A stretch of DNA of 64,000 bases from Antilocapra americana (lineage: Eukaryota; Chordata; Mammalia; Artiodactyla; Antilocapridae). The notes beneath the pieces were generated by a model, which searched no databases, was not told where the DNA came from, and saw only the letters and a list, made by a program, of their open reading frames with translations. Below, piece by piece: positions 1-14,509 of this stretch. The stretch's first letter is position 1; each line of letters starts with the position of its first letter. The stretch is from positions 7,247,941 to 7,311,940 of the forward strand of contig ML660777.1 in NCBI GenBank assembly GCA_007570785.1. The letters run 5' to 3'. The position numbers were made by a program, and so were the translations under genes.

Positions 1-233
1 CACCTCCCTTGCCATCCCATTCCTCTGGGTCATCCCAGTGCACCAGCCCCGAGCACTTGTCTCATGCATCGAACCTGGACTGGTGATCTGTTTCACATAT
101 GATAATGTACATATTTCAATGCTATTCTCTCAGATCATCCCACCCTTGCCTTATCCCACAGAGTCCAAAAGACTATTATATATATCTGTGTCTCTTTTTC
201 TGTCTTGCATATAGGGTTATCATTATCATCCTT

Positions 234-4030
<3,797 letters not shown>

Positions 4031-5005
4031 TTACTTTGTTGTTTTGGGTTCAAGTTTATACACCCTTTCTGTGTTTGCTGTCTAGAGAAGATCCTTTAGC
4101 ATTTGTTGAAGAGCTGGTTTGGTGGTGCTGAATTCTCTCAGATTCTGCTTGTCTGTGAAGCTTTTGAATTCTCCTTTATATCTGAATGAGATCCTAGCTG
4201 GGTACAGTAATCTGGGTTGTATGTTTTTCTCTTTCATTACTTTAAGTATGTCCTGCCATTCCCTTCTGGCCTGAAGAGTTTCTATTGAAAGATCAGCTGT
4301 TATCCTTATGGGAATCCCCTTGTTTGCTATTTGTTGTTTTTCCCTTGCTGCTTTAAATATTTGTTCTTTGTGTTTGATCTTTGTTAATTTGATTAATATG
4401 TGCCTTGGGGTGTTTCACCTTGGGTTTATTCTGTTTGGGACTCTCTGGGTTTCTTGGACTTGAGTGACTATTTCTTTTCCCCTTTTAGGGAAGTTTGCAA
4501 CTATTATCTCCTCAAGTATTTTCTCATGGCCCTTCTAGTTGTCTTCTTTTTTTGGGACTCCTATGATTTTTATGTTGGGGTGTTTCACATTGTCCCAGAG
4601 GTCCCTGAGGTTGTCCTAATTTCTTTTGATTCTTTTTTCTTTTTTCCTCTCTGCTTCATTTATTTCCATCATTCTATCCTCTACCTCACTTATCCTGTCT
4701 TCTGCCTCCGTTATTCTACTGTTGGTTTCCTCCAGAGTGTTTTTGATCTCATTTATTGCATTATTCATTATTAGTTGACTCTTTTTTATTTCTTCTAGGT
4801 CCTTGTTAAACATTTCTTGCATCTCAATCCTTGTCTCCAGGCTATTTATCTGTACCTCCATTTTGTTTTTGCAATTTTGGATCATTTTTATTATCATTAT
4901 TCTAAATTCTTTTTCAGATAGACTCCCTGTCTCCTCCTCTTTTGTTTGGTTTGGTGGACATTTATCATGCTCCTTTACCTGCTGAGTATTTCTCTGCCTT
5001 TTCAT
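4031..5005 (-). pseudogene. L1 ORF1 (RNA-binding chaperone), broken
   Basis: ORF1p is the trimeric nucleic-acid chaperone of the L1 particle. The first 129 codons (5005-4616) stay open and form a lysine/glutamate-rich coiled coil with heptad-like spacing (for example ITEAEDRISEVEDRM). The downstream RRM and C-terminal domain, 4615-4031, survive only in broken frames. The nominal frame from ATG 5005 reaches the TAA at 4033-4031 after 324 codons, the usual ORF1 size, so net indels are small. The C terminus can still be followed in the complement of about 4031-4110. The assignment rests on position before ORF2 and the coiled-coil sequence. Confidence 0.88.
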
Positions 5006-5530
5006 CTTGTTTATATTGCTGTGTTTGGGGTGGCCTTTCCATATTCTGGCAGTTTGTGGTTCCTGTTTATTGTGGCATTTCCTCCTTGCGAGTGGGGTTG
5101 GGCGACTGGCTTGTCAAGATTTCCTGGTTAGGGAAGCTTGTGTTGGTGTTCTGGTGGGTGGAGCTGGATTTTGTCTCTCTGGAGTGCAATGGAGTGTCCA
5201 GTAGTGAGTTTTGAGATGTCTATGGGTTTGATGTTACTTTGGGCAGCCTGTATATTGATGCTCAGGGCTATGTTCCTGTGTTGCTGGAGAATTTGCATGG
5301 TATGTCTTGCTCTGGAACTTATTGGCTCTTGGGTGGTGGTTGGTTTCAGTGTAGGTATGGAGGCTTTTGGATGATCTCTTTTTAATTAATGTTCCCTACG
5401 GTCAGGAGTTCTCTGGTGTTCTCAGGTTTTGGGCTTAAGCCTCCTTCCTCTGGTTTTCAGTCTTATTCTTACACTAGCCTCAAGACTTCTCCATCCTATA
5501 CAGCACTGATAATAAAACTTCTAGGTTAAT

Positions 5531-5972
5531 GATGAAAAGATTCTCCACAGTGAGGGACACCCAGAGAGGTTCACAGAGTTACATGGAGAAGAGAAGAGGG
5601 AGGACGGAGAAAGAGGTGACCAGGAGGAGCAGAGGGGGACTCAAACAGGGAGAGCATAATCTAGCCAGTAAACAATTCCCTAAGTGTTCTCCAATGTTTG
5701 GAACCCTCAGAGAGGTTCACGGAGTTAGAGAGAGAAGAGAATAGAGAGGAAGGAGATAGAGGTGACCAGAAGGCAAAAAGGGGTAATCAAGAGGAGAGTC
5801 ATAGCTTTTGGCAGTACTCTGTTCCCTAAATGTTTTCCACAGCTCAGAACACCCACAGAGACTTACAGAATTGGGTTGAGAAGAGAAGGGGGAGGGAGGA
5901 GATAGAGGTGATCTAGGGGAGAAAAAGGAGAGTCAAAAGAGGGAGAGAGTAATCCAGCCAGTAGTCACACTC
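5531..5972. repeat. Three-copy 146-bp tandem repeat in L1 5' UTR
   Basis: Landmarks recur at a spacing of 146-147 bp: TCACRGAGTT-like words at 5571, 5717 and 5863; GAGGTGA at about 5613, 5759 and 5905; GCCAGTA-like words at 5664, 5810 and 5957. Local indels shift other landmarks to 136 or 156. The copies have clearly diverged from each other. Purine-rich on the plus strand. Resembles, in layout only, the promoter monomers of rodent L1s. Confidence 0.8.
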
Positions 5973-7717
5973 CTGAGTAAAAATGGGTACTGAAAATTGG
6001 ATTCTTAAATGTACAAGATTGATATCAAATACTACAAAACAAAGATTAAAAATCTAGATTAGAGTTTAGACTCTTAAAAATACAATATTAAAAAGACCCC
6101 AAAATCACAAAAAGTATAAGAAATAAATATGAAGTTTGCTTTAAAAATAGGGTCTTTTTTTTTCAAGGTAATAGTGGGTTATAAAAATGAAAATTAAAGG
6201 AGTAATAGAGGACTTAAAAAAAGAAAAAAAATTACAAAAAATGATAATGGTAAAGATATATCAGGAATTTCTCTGGAGCTGTTGTGGGCAGTGTGGAGTC
6301 AGTTTAATTTCAGATAGTTCCTTGTTCCAGCTTATACTTCTCAATATCTGTAGGTCCCTTCCAATGTAGTTGGTGTTAACTACAGGGATTTTAATCTGTT
6401 GCACCTGTCACCTCCAAAGCAGTTCTCTCTGTTTATTTGGCTGCTTCTGTTTGCAGGTCTCTTCAGTGTCTAATTTCCACCCTGACACAAGCAGGCAGAG
6501 GTGGTCACTTGTTTAGTCATGCTGTGGGGAGGGAGGAACACTGCAAACAAATATCACTGGCATGTGTGGGGAATACTCACGGTGTCTCGGCCACACTGGG
6601 TTTGCCCCCTCTCATGGCGGGTGTGCTTTCCTAGTCTACATTGCGCAGACTCCAGGTTGCTCTGCTGGGGAATGGGCCCTGAGTTGTATGCACTTCCCAG
6701 GTCTAAACTGCTCAGGTTCAGGTTCTCGGGTACTCCACAAAGGCACAGAGTCGGTTGGGCCTGTGTTCCCTGGTCCAAGCAGCTCAGGCAGCCAGGTGTT
6801 GAGTGCTCTCTCTTCGGGTGCAATGCGATTTATCATCTTCCCTATCCCAGCCACTCAGTTTACGGGTGCACCTGTCTCTGGTGTGCCCTGTGTTTCTTTT
6901 GGGGAGCTGATCTCCGACCCTCCTGGCAGATGCCAACCATCCAGAATCTCAGGAAGTCTTTGGTTAGAAGCTGGAATCCTGTTCGCAGTTTAGTAGGGCA
7001 TGCCCTCTCTGGGGCCAGGTATGCCCCTTTCCAGCTCTGGCTGGCACCCGCCTGCCTGCTGCGTCTGGCGGGGGATGGGCTGGTCCGCAGCCAGCTAGCT
7101 CTCCTCTGGTATTCACTCAGTCCTTTGTTCTGTGAGTGGCCTATCAGTGCCTTAGGTTTGGGCTTTTTGTGGGATAATTCTCTCTCTCTTTCTCTCTGGC
7201 TATCCCACAGTTTAATTTGCTATCTCATGTTAGCTCCTCAGATTGCACTCAGGGCATTCAGGCCCGATCCTTACCCTGAGCAATGTCACCCACTCTTCTC
7301 CGTTCAGCCCCAGCTTGCTGGTGGTGGATGTGAGCGTCTGGGGGTACTTCTCTGCTGGGAGTTGCCTTTAGGCACGTAATCTGTGGGTTTTATTTATTTA
7401 GTTTTCCTCCCAGTTATGTTGCCCTCCGAGATTTGAAAACTTTCCCCAGACGTGCTGGGGGAGAGGGTTTCCTGGTGTTTGGAAACTTCTCTATTAAGAC
7501 TCCCTTCCCGGGACAGATCCCCGTCCCTAACTCTTTTGTCTCTCTTTTTATCTTTTATATTTTGCCCTACCTCCTTTCAAAGACAATGGGCTGCTTTTCT
7601 GGGTGCCCAATGTCCTTTGCCAGAGTTCAGAAGTTTTTTTGTAGAATTTGCTCAGTGTTCAAATGTTCTTTCGATGGATTTGTGGCGGAGAAAGTGGTCT
7701 CCCGGTCCTATTCCTCT

Positions 7718-7725
7718 GCCATCTT
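7718..7725 (-). promoter_or_regulatory. YY1-like site at L1 5' end
   Basis: The minus strand reads AAGATGGC twelve bases into the element. Human L1 has a YY1 site at the same relative place, which positions transcription initiation. Match to the YY1 core is seen directly; use of the site in this copy is inferred. Confidence 0.55.
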
Positions 7726-7737
7726 AGGGCCACCTCC

Positions 7738-8990
7738 TGTTCTTTATTTTAAAATAAAATATAGAAACAGATGCACCCAGAGTTTGTTCACATCCATGGA
7801 GTAAAATCTCATGGATATAAGGAGAAGTGTAAGAAGTCATGTTGTAGATTTTCAGCTTCCAGAGTGGCAATTAATTGGCTTGAGTTATGCATTGGAGAGC
7901 AACTCATATCCTGCACTTTTTTCCTGTTTCTATCTGAAATTATAAGACTTAAATTTCATTGGGCTAAAGATTAGTATCTCTATAATGTACCTGATACAAG
8001 GTAATTCATTTTAGGTCAAATGAATCTAGTGAGTTTATTGAATATATGATTACTGGTCAAGGCTTTGTCTGTAATATCATTTCCTCCTGGTGTATGACAC
8101 ATAAAAATAAGACCATGGAACAAGCAGGCCAGGCAAAGTGAACATAAAAAATATGGTGAAGCTGTATTAATATCACATAAATTTTAAATAAAAGTATTAT
8201 AGAAGAGAAATGTGAATATTTTATATGATATATTAAATATCAGACAATTTATTAAGGAAACATAATACATATGATGTTATCACCTTTTTACATATTTAAA
8301 ACACGTGAGTTAAACATTTGCAAAAAAAGGGAAATATCTGAATGTCTGGAAATATCTGGAATCATATCTGAATATTTTAGTATCTTAAAATATCTGATAT
8401 TTTATGAAAAAAATAGACACAAACTCAGTAATAATGTACATCATTTGAACAATACTATCACCAGCTTAATCTAATGATATGTATAGAGTGCTGTGTCCAA
8501 ATGCATAATACATATTCTTTCTAATTATACTTAACAAAATATTTACCAAAATCATCAAAAGACTTGACTATGAGAAAAGGCTTAATCTATATCAAAGAAC
8601 TGAAAACATAAAGTATATTCTATAGTGATGATGGTATTGAGTTAGAAGTCTCCTGCAATAAAGCATTGAGAAAATAAATAAATACATTGAAAATTTTAAA
8701 ATACATTTGTAACAAACCATGACAAAAAAACCATGAGGGGCTTTAGAAAATATTTTGAACTCAATGATAAGAGAAACAGAACTCTTTTTTTTTTGTGTGG
8801 GTTGAAGTTAAGCAGTGATTAATGAAAATTTACAGTATTAATAACTAACTTCTCATAATAGTGCCATATATTAGAAAAGAAATAATTACCTAAAAATAAG
8901 AAGCTAGGCACATAAAAGCAACTTAAATCTAAAGAGAAGTCACTATAAAAATAGAGATAAAAATCAATGACATAAAAAGGAAGAAGAATT
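7738..8990. other. AT-rich sequence, no gene seen
   Basis: Flank of the L1 5' end. No coding potential or recognisable repeat by eye. It contains a small cluster of ATATCTG words at about 8330-8400. Confidence 0.6.
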
Positions 8991-8994
8991 TTTT

Positions 8995-9498
8995 TTGTAT
9001 CAAGATAAGCACTGTTATTGTTAAGATTAATAAAATTAGTAAGGCTATGGTAAGACAGTTGATGACAAGAGTAAAAAAATACAAATATCATTATCAAAAT
9101 TCCTATAAGCATTAAAAAGTAAGTAAAGGAATGTTATAAGCATTAGGCCTATTACTAGTACAAACACAACATATCATAAATCTCACACTCAGCTAGTTGG
9201 ATGAAAGAAGCCAGACACAAGAAATACTTGCCCTGCAATTGCATTTATATGAATGCTAATAGTAAGGAAAGCTAATCTATGGTGATATTAATCAGAAAAT
9301 ATCACCTTTGAGTCTCACCTTTGAGAGAAGAATTTACTTGAAATTGGCACAAAATAATTTTCTGAGATGATGGCAATGTGCTTTATTATTTTGGGGGTAG
9401 AAGCTGTATGTTTATACAGGTATTAAAAGAGTGTCTAGAACCCTAAGATCTTTATACGTTATTTTACCTAAGTTATACCTTGAATTAAAAAAAGATAG
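8995..9498 (+). mobile_element. Ancient L1M fragment with 3' end
   Basis: From about 9190 the sequence follows the 3' end of old mammalian L1M elements (GGATGAAAGAAGCCAGACAC, then a TCTATGGTGAT stretch, ending in TTATACCTTGAATTAAAAAA). The part from 8995 to 9120 resembles L1 ORF2 finger/linker sequence but is heavily decayed. Deletions join the two pieces. Confidence 0.7.
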
Positions 9499-9653
9499 TT
9501 TGGGTAGTTTCACATCATTTTCTATTATTATATGCCATGATTTATTAGCCTCATTAATTTTCTCTTACTTTATTTTTCCATTAATATTTCTCAGTGTGTT
9601 TGTTATTGTGTGTGTGTGTGACTGCATTTTCAATAGATTTAATGTTGAGGTAA

Positions 9654-9865
9654 AAATCCCTCAGGCTCAGACGATAAAGCGTCTTCTTGCAAAATGCAGG
9701 AGACTTGGGTTTGATTCCTGGGTTGGGAGGATCCCCTGGAGAAGCAAATGGTAACCCACTCCAGTATTCTTGCCTGGAGAATTCCATGGACAGAGGAGCC
9801 TGGTGGGCTGTAGTCTATGGGCTCACAGAGTCGGACATGACTGAGCGACTAACACTTTCACTGTC
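9654..9865 (+). mobile_element. Bov-tA SINE
   Basis: tRNA-like head (box B-like GGTTTGATTCC) followed by the BovB-derived tail with CCACTCCAGTATTCTTGCC and GACTGAGCGACTAACACTTTCA. It is bounded by a perfect 13-bp target-site duplication AATGTTGAGGTAA at 9641-9653 and 9866-9878, which proves retrotransposition. Confidence 0.95.
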
Positions 9866-9924
9866 AATGTTGAGGTAAGAATATTTCTAATACAAGAAGT
9901 CCCCAACTGTGGTTGATTCTTGCT

Positions 9925-10304
9925 ATAGTCTGAAAGTGTGTGTCCTCCCCAAATTCATATGTTGAAATCCTGACCTTCAAAGATGATAGTATTAGGAGGT
10001 TGGGCCTTTAGGGAGTGTTTGAATCATGAGGGAGAATCCTCATCAGTGAGATTAGTGCCTTATAAAAGAGACACCAGAGAGATCACTGGCCCCTTCTGTG
10101 ATGTGAGGACTCAGTGAGAAGTCTGCAGTTTCCTACTGGAAGAGGGCTTTCACCAGGACCCTAGCATGCTGGCATCCTGCTCTCAGACCAACCACCCTGA
10201 GCTCAGACTTCTAGCCCCCAGACAGTGAGCAATAAATTTCTGTTCTTTGAAGCCACACAGTCTGTGGTATTTCATTACAGCAGCCCAAATGGATTAGGAA
10301 AACT
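9925..10304 (+). mobile_element. MLT1-type solitary LTR (ERVL-MaLR)
   Basis: About 380 bp follow the MLT1A/B consensus order: CCCCAAATTCATATGTTGAAATCC, TATTAGGAGGTTGGGCC, GCCTTATAAAAGAGAC (TATA-like), AATAAATTTCTGTT (poly(A) signal region) and a CCAAATGGATTAGGAAA end. No internal gag or pol sequence adjoins it, so it is a solo LTR of an ancient element. Confidence 0.85.
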
Positions 10305-10486
10305 CTCTTTGCTTTCTGCAGTTTGCCTTAACATGGTATTTGTTAGACAATTGATATGAATTACCTAGATGAAGATTGATGTATATTAAGAAAAGTATTT
10401 CTGTAAGGTACCTAAGTATAAGAACTCATGCCTCCTCGAGTTTTTTCCTGTTTCTTAAAATTGCCTTCACTACTACAATAATATTA

Positions 10487-10700
10487 GGCTATTGTTTTTG
10501 TTTAGCTGATAAGTTGCATCTGACTCTTTTTGTGGCCCCATGGACTGTAACCTCTCAGGCTCCTCTATCCATGGGGTTTCCCAGGCAAGAATCCTGGAGT
10601 GCCATTTCATTCTCTGGGGGATCCTTCTGACCCAGGAATCGAACTCACGTTTCCTGAGTTGGAAGGTGGATTCTTTACCCCTGAGTCACCAGGGAAGTCC
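10487..10700 (-). mobile_element. Bov-tA SINE
   Basis: Reverse orientation: ends in GAGTCACCAGGGAAGTCC, the complement of the tRNA-like SINE start. Flanked by AATAATATTA (10477-10486) and AACAATATTA (10701-10710), a 9/10 target-site duplication. Confidence 0.9.
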
Positions 10701-10710
10701 AACAATATTA

Positions 10711-11214
10711 AGTGGTTTCTATTAAATAAATTAAATTTAATTAATTGCATATTCATATAGACATCTAAGGCTCCAATTGGTTCGTGGCTTTTTATTCAAT
10801 AACTACAGAGAAAAAGGAGACGAAACATCTAAGCTCTGTTTTTAACAGTTGCAAAGGTCCTGTTTTCTTATATGAATGATAATGATCCCGCTGAACTGAA
10901 TAACTATTGTTCTCATTCTCCTCATAGCTGGCAGATGATATAGCAGAGACAGTCCTAATTACCTGATGGTCTATGAATAAACAAGGGAAAGATCAGTAGT
11001 TTGGTGATTTAATCACTAAATAAAATTAGTGTTGGACTCATTAATTTCCTTTTATATAGAAACTACTATAAAAAGGCTCTGTCAGCTGATTTCAGCATTA
11101 TTACTACTATTTAGAAATTTTAAGTAATGTTATCTCATACAATTTTCCTCCAATAGCAATACTTTCTCTGCTGGAAATGTTATTGAGAAGCTATTTAAAT
11201 TACTGAGGCATTAA
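10711..11214. other. Unassigned AT-rich sequence
   Basis: No gene or recognisable repeat. Ordinary intergenic composition. Confidence 0.5.
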
Positions 11215-11700
11215 AAAAACTAACTTAATTGAAGTATAATGTGCAACTTTTAAGTATACATTTGATGGGTTTTGACAAATTTATACACCCATATAAGAAT
11301 CATATAATCAAGAAATAAAATATTTCTATTACCCCTGTGCTCATCTCAGTCAATTCCACCCTCACCCCTATTCCCAGCGCAGGCAACCACTAGTTCAGTT
11401 CAGTTCAGTTCAGTTGCTCAGTCATGTCGGACTCTTTGCAACCCCATGGACTGCAGCACGCCAGGACTCCCTGTCCATCACCAACTCCCACAGTTTTCTC
11501 AGACTCATGTCCATTGAGTCAGTGATGCCATCCAACCATCTCATCCTCTGTCATCCCCTTCTCCTCCTGCCTTCAGTCTTTTCCAGCATCAGGGTCTTTT
11601 CAAGTGAGTCAGGCAACCACTAATGTGCCTTTTATTCCTATAGATTCTGGCTCTATAGATTATATTCATGTTTTTAATCCTGTTTCATCTCATCTAGTAA
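11215..11700 (-). mobile_element. Ancient L1M 3' end, split by BovB tail
   Basis: 11215-11392 and 11623-11700 are consecutive parts of an old L1M 3' end in antisense (TTGATGGGTTTTGACAAATT, then CAGGCAACCACTAATGTG, then TATAGATTCTGGC). The inserted BovB tail separates them and duplicates CAGGCAACCACTA. Confidence 0.75.
11393..11609 (-). mobile_element. BovB 3' tail (5'-truncated)
   Basis: Starts with the reverse-complemented (CTGAA)n tail and continues through the conserved BovB 3' end (GTCGGACTCTTTGCAACCCC, CATCAGGGTCTTTTC). Perfect 13-bp target-site duplication CAGGCAACCACTA at 11380-11392 and 11610-11622. Confidence 0.93.
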
Positions 11701-11715
11701 GAGTCTCTCCATTCT

Positions 11716-12510
11716 AGGAAAATAAACAACCCAATCAAAAAGTGGGCCAAAGAATTGAACAGACATTTCTCCAAAGAAGACATAAAAATGGCTAACAAAC
11801 ACATGAAAAGATGCTCAACATCACTCATCATCAGAGAAATGCAAATCAAAACCACAATGAGATACACCACTCAGAATGGCTGCAATCCAAAAATCCACAA
11901 GTAATAAATGCTGGAGAGGATGTGGAGAAAAGGGAACTCTCTTACACTGTTGGTGGGATTGCAAACTAGTACAGCCTCTATGGAAAACAGTGTGGAGGTT
12001 CCTTAAAAAACTGCAAATAGTCCTGCCATATGACCCAGCAATCCCACTGTTGGGCATATATACCAAGGAAACCAGAATTGAAAGAGACACGTGTACCCCA
12101 ATGTTCATCGCTGCATTGTTTACAATAGCCAAGACATGGAACCAACCTAGATGCCCATCAACTGATGAATGGATAAGAAAGCTGTGGTACATATACACAA
12201 TGGAATATTACTCAGCATTAAGGAAAAATTCATTTGAATCAGTTCTACTCAGATGGACGAAACTGGAGCCCATTATCCAGAGTGAAGTAAGCCAGAAGCA
12301 AAAACAACAATACAGTATATTAACGCATATATATGGAATTTAGAAAGACGGTAACGAGAACCCAGCATGCGAGACAGCAAAAGGAACGCAGATGTATAGA
12401 ATAGACTCAGGGCCTCTGTGGATGAGGGAAAGGGTGGGATGATATGGGAGAATGGCATTGAAACATGTTAATTATCATATGTCTAAGCAAAAAAAAAAAA
12501 AGAAAGAAAT
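11716..12510 (+). mobile_element. Young 5'-truncated L1 with early poly(A)
   Basis: The C-terminal part of ORF2 is open at 11876-12343 (155 codons; [17 protein letters not shown], ending IYGI then stop). The 3' UTR stops after CATATGTCTAAGC and goes straight into A13. Other copies here continue for a further ~130 nt through a G-rich tract before poly(A), so this copy was either made from an early-polyadenylated RNA or lost that part. High identity to 22895-23646 points to recent activity. Confidence 0.93.
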
Positions 12511-13290
12511 AAACCGATTATATCAGAGATCTAAATAAACTAAATACCTTTTTCTTTTTATTAGAAATTACTGAATACTTACACTTTTCTGCCATTCTCT
12601 TAGCAGCTTCTTGCAGTCCTATTCTAACATTGTGAATGAACTAATAAAAACTCAATTACAAATCAGTTTCACTGTATAGCCCACACAATAGTCATTTGAC
12701 AATTGGGTTTTGTGTGGGCTATGTTTTAGGCACTCTGTCAACTGCTGATGTATGAAGTTAGGAAAAATATAATATCAGCTGAAGGACATAAAGCACAGCT
12801 AACAATTAGAATTTTGGTTAATGAGTATGTACAGGAGCTTTTAGAAATGTATATAGGAATAGGCAGTACGATCTTGGAGTTCATGGAGAAAAGTTTGAAG
12901 TAAGTTATATCTCACATGAGACCTGAAAAAGGGAAAAAGTTTGCAGGTGAAGATGCCAGGAAAATAAGTTCAGTGATAATAAAAACTTGAACAACAGTTA
13001 AGAGCCAACATTCAGCTGAAGCTCAAAAGTAAGGTAAAGAGCGAAACTCTTAACATTTGCCTTATAGGATTTGTACTGAGTACAATAGTAAGCCACAGGA
13101 AGCATTTAAGCAGTGATGGCATCATTATGTTTTGGCAGGCTTATTCTGGGTTTTATGAGGAATGTTGATCATAGTTTGCAAAATGTCAAAAATTATGTTA
13201 ATATAAAAATGTTATAGGTTTGGAAAGGGGCAGATATATTTGAATATATTCAAGAGAAAATCAGCAGTAATTAGAAATTAAGTATGTGCT
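12511..13290 (+). repeat. Probable ancient interspersed repeat, family unsure
   Basis: From about 12715 to 13290 the sequence follows a common old mammalian repeat (GGCACTCTGTCAACTGCTG, GAGACCTGAA, AAGCAGTGATGGCATCATTATG). A related segment occurs in the opposite orientation at 31480-32150. I recognise the consensus but not its family name with certainty. 12511-12714 is unassigned. Confidence 0.4.
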
Positions 13291-13671
13291 TGGAAAGAGA
13301 AAGCAGTGTTTCTGAATTTGATGAGTGAAAGATTAAATTATTTATGGAGATACAGGAAGACTAAAAATATGTTCACTTTAAGATGCCTATATTTCTTAGA
13401 ATATTTCTAATGAATGAAAAGAACATTTATATGTTCTTTACATAAATACACTAATTGTTAACAATTTTTCATTCCCCTTCTGTCTTTCTATACACTCACA
13501 CACATGCACACATGTTTACAAGTAATCTATAAATATCATGACACTTCAGCCTTAAATATGTCAGCATACATCGCCTAAAATTGCCTAAAAATACATTTTA
13601 CTACTGAACCATAATTATCATATTATTCAACAAATGTAACATTGGTACTTTATTGTTATCCAATATGCTGT

Positions 13672-13900
13672 GGGTGCATGCATGCTAAGTCACTTCAGTT
13701 GTGTCTGACTCTGTGTGACCCTATAATCTGCAGTCTAACAGTGTCCTCTGTCCAGGTTACTCTCCAGGCAAGAATATGGAAGTGGGTTGCCATGCCCTCC
13801 TCCAGGGGAATCTTCCCAAGCCAAGAATCTAACCTGAGTCTCTTGTGTTTTCTGCATAGCAGGCGGATTCTTTACCATTGAGCCACTGCAGAAGTCCCTC
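13672..13900 (-). mobile_element. Bov-tA SINE
   Basis: Reverse orientation: TGCATGCTAAGTCACTTCAG at the tail side, and TTTACCATTGAGCCACTGC, the complement of the tRNA-like head, at the right. Target-site duplication ATATGCTGT at 13663-13671 and 13901-13909. Confidence 0.9.
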
Positions 13901-13909
13901 ATATGCTGT

Positions 13910-14509
13910 AGTCCATATCAAAATTACCCATTTTTCCAAAAATGTCTTTTAAACATAGTCGTTAAATTGCTTCTCTACACACAAACAAACACATCTTATC
14001 TGTAGCAAATATATATAGTTAAGTGTTTACCTCTGTGTAGTAACACATACTTTTCAAATTCTTATGAGTTCAAGATTTTCTTCAGAAAACAGATTTAGTT
14101 CACTTTTAGAGGGTGATAATGAGGGTAACAGCATAATCTGGAGATGATAAAAACAGAATGAAAGCTACCCTAAGAATTCTCATAAAATGTTAGAAATATT
14201 ATAGTCTATATAAAGTGTTTTTACAATTTTTATTTGACTTAGACCATTTTTCCACATATAAGCAACATGTCTTCATATCTGACATGGCTATAACTCTTTT
14301 CATGATTTTCTGCCTCCAGAAAAATTCTTCCAACTTTATGAAGAATTGTGATTAAGAGCCTAGAGTTTCTCAACCTTATTTTTGTTTTGTTTTTTTTTTA
14401 AGCATCAAAGCTGTGTAGTATTTCATGGAATTATTACATATTCTGTCACACATGCACACACATTAGAACTTAGGAATTGGAAGGAAATTCTCTAAGTCAA
14501 AACACAGAT
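13910..14509. other. Unassigned AT-rich sequence
   Basis: No gene or repeat family recognised. Includes an 11-T run near 14390. Confidence 0.5.

Larger units (their letters stand above)
5006..7737 (-). promoter_or_regulatory. L1 5' UTR / internal promoter region
   Basis: About 2.7 kb of untranslated leader lies between the L1 5' end and the ORF1 ATG. The distal part (about 6280-7737) is GC-rich; the proximal part (5006-6280) is AT-rich and contains the 146-bp tandem block. In L1s this leader holds the internal RNA polymerase II promoter. I infer promoter function from family and position; activity of this copy is unknown. The plus strand across 6501-7379 is open for 292 codons (see findings). 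Confidence 0.75.

Noticed and set aside
9925..10304. Complete endogenous retrovirus
   Set aside because: Only an MLT1-type LTR is present; no gag, pol or env sequence adjoins it or the second LTR at 32155-32522, and the two are far apart and on opposite strands.
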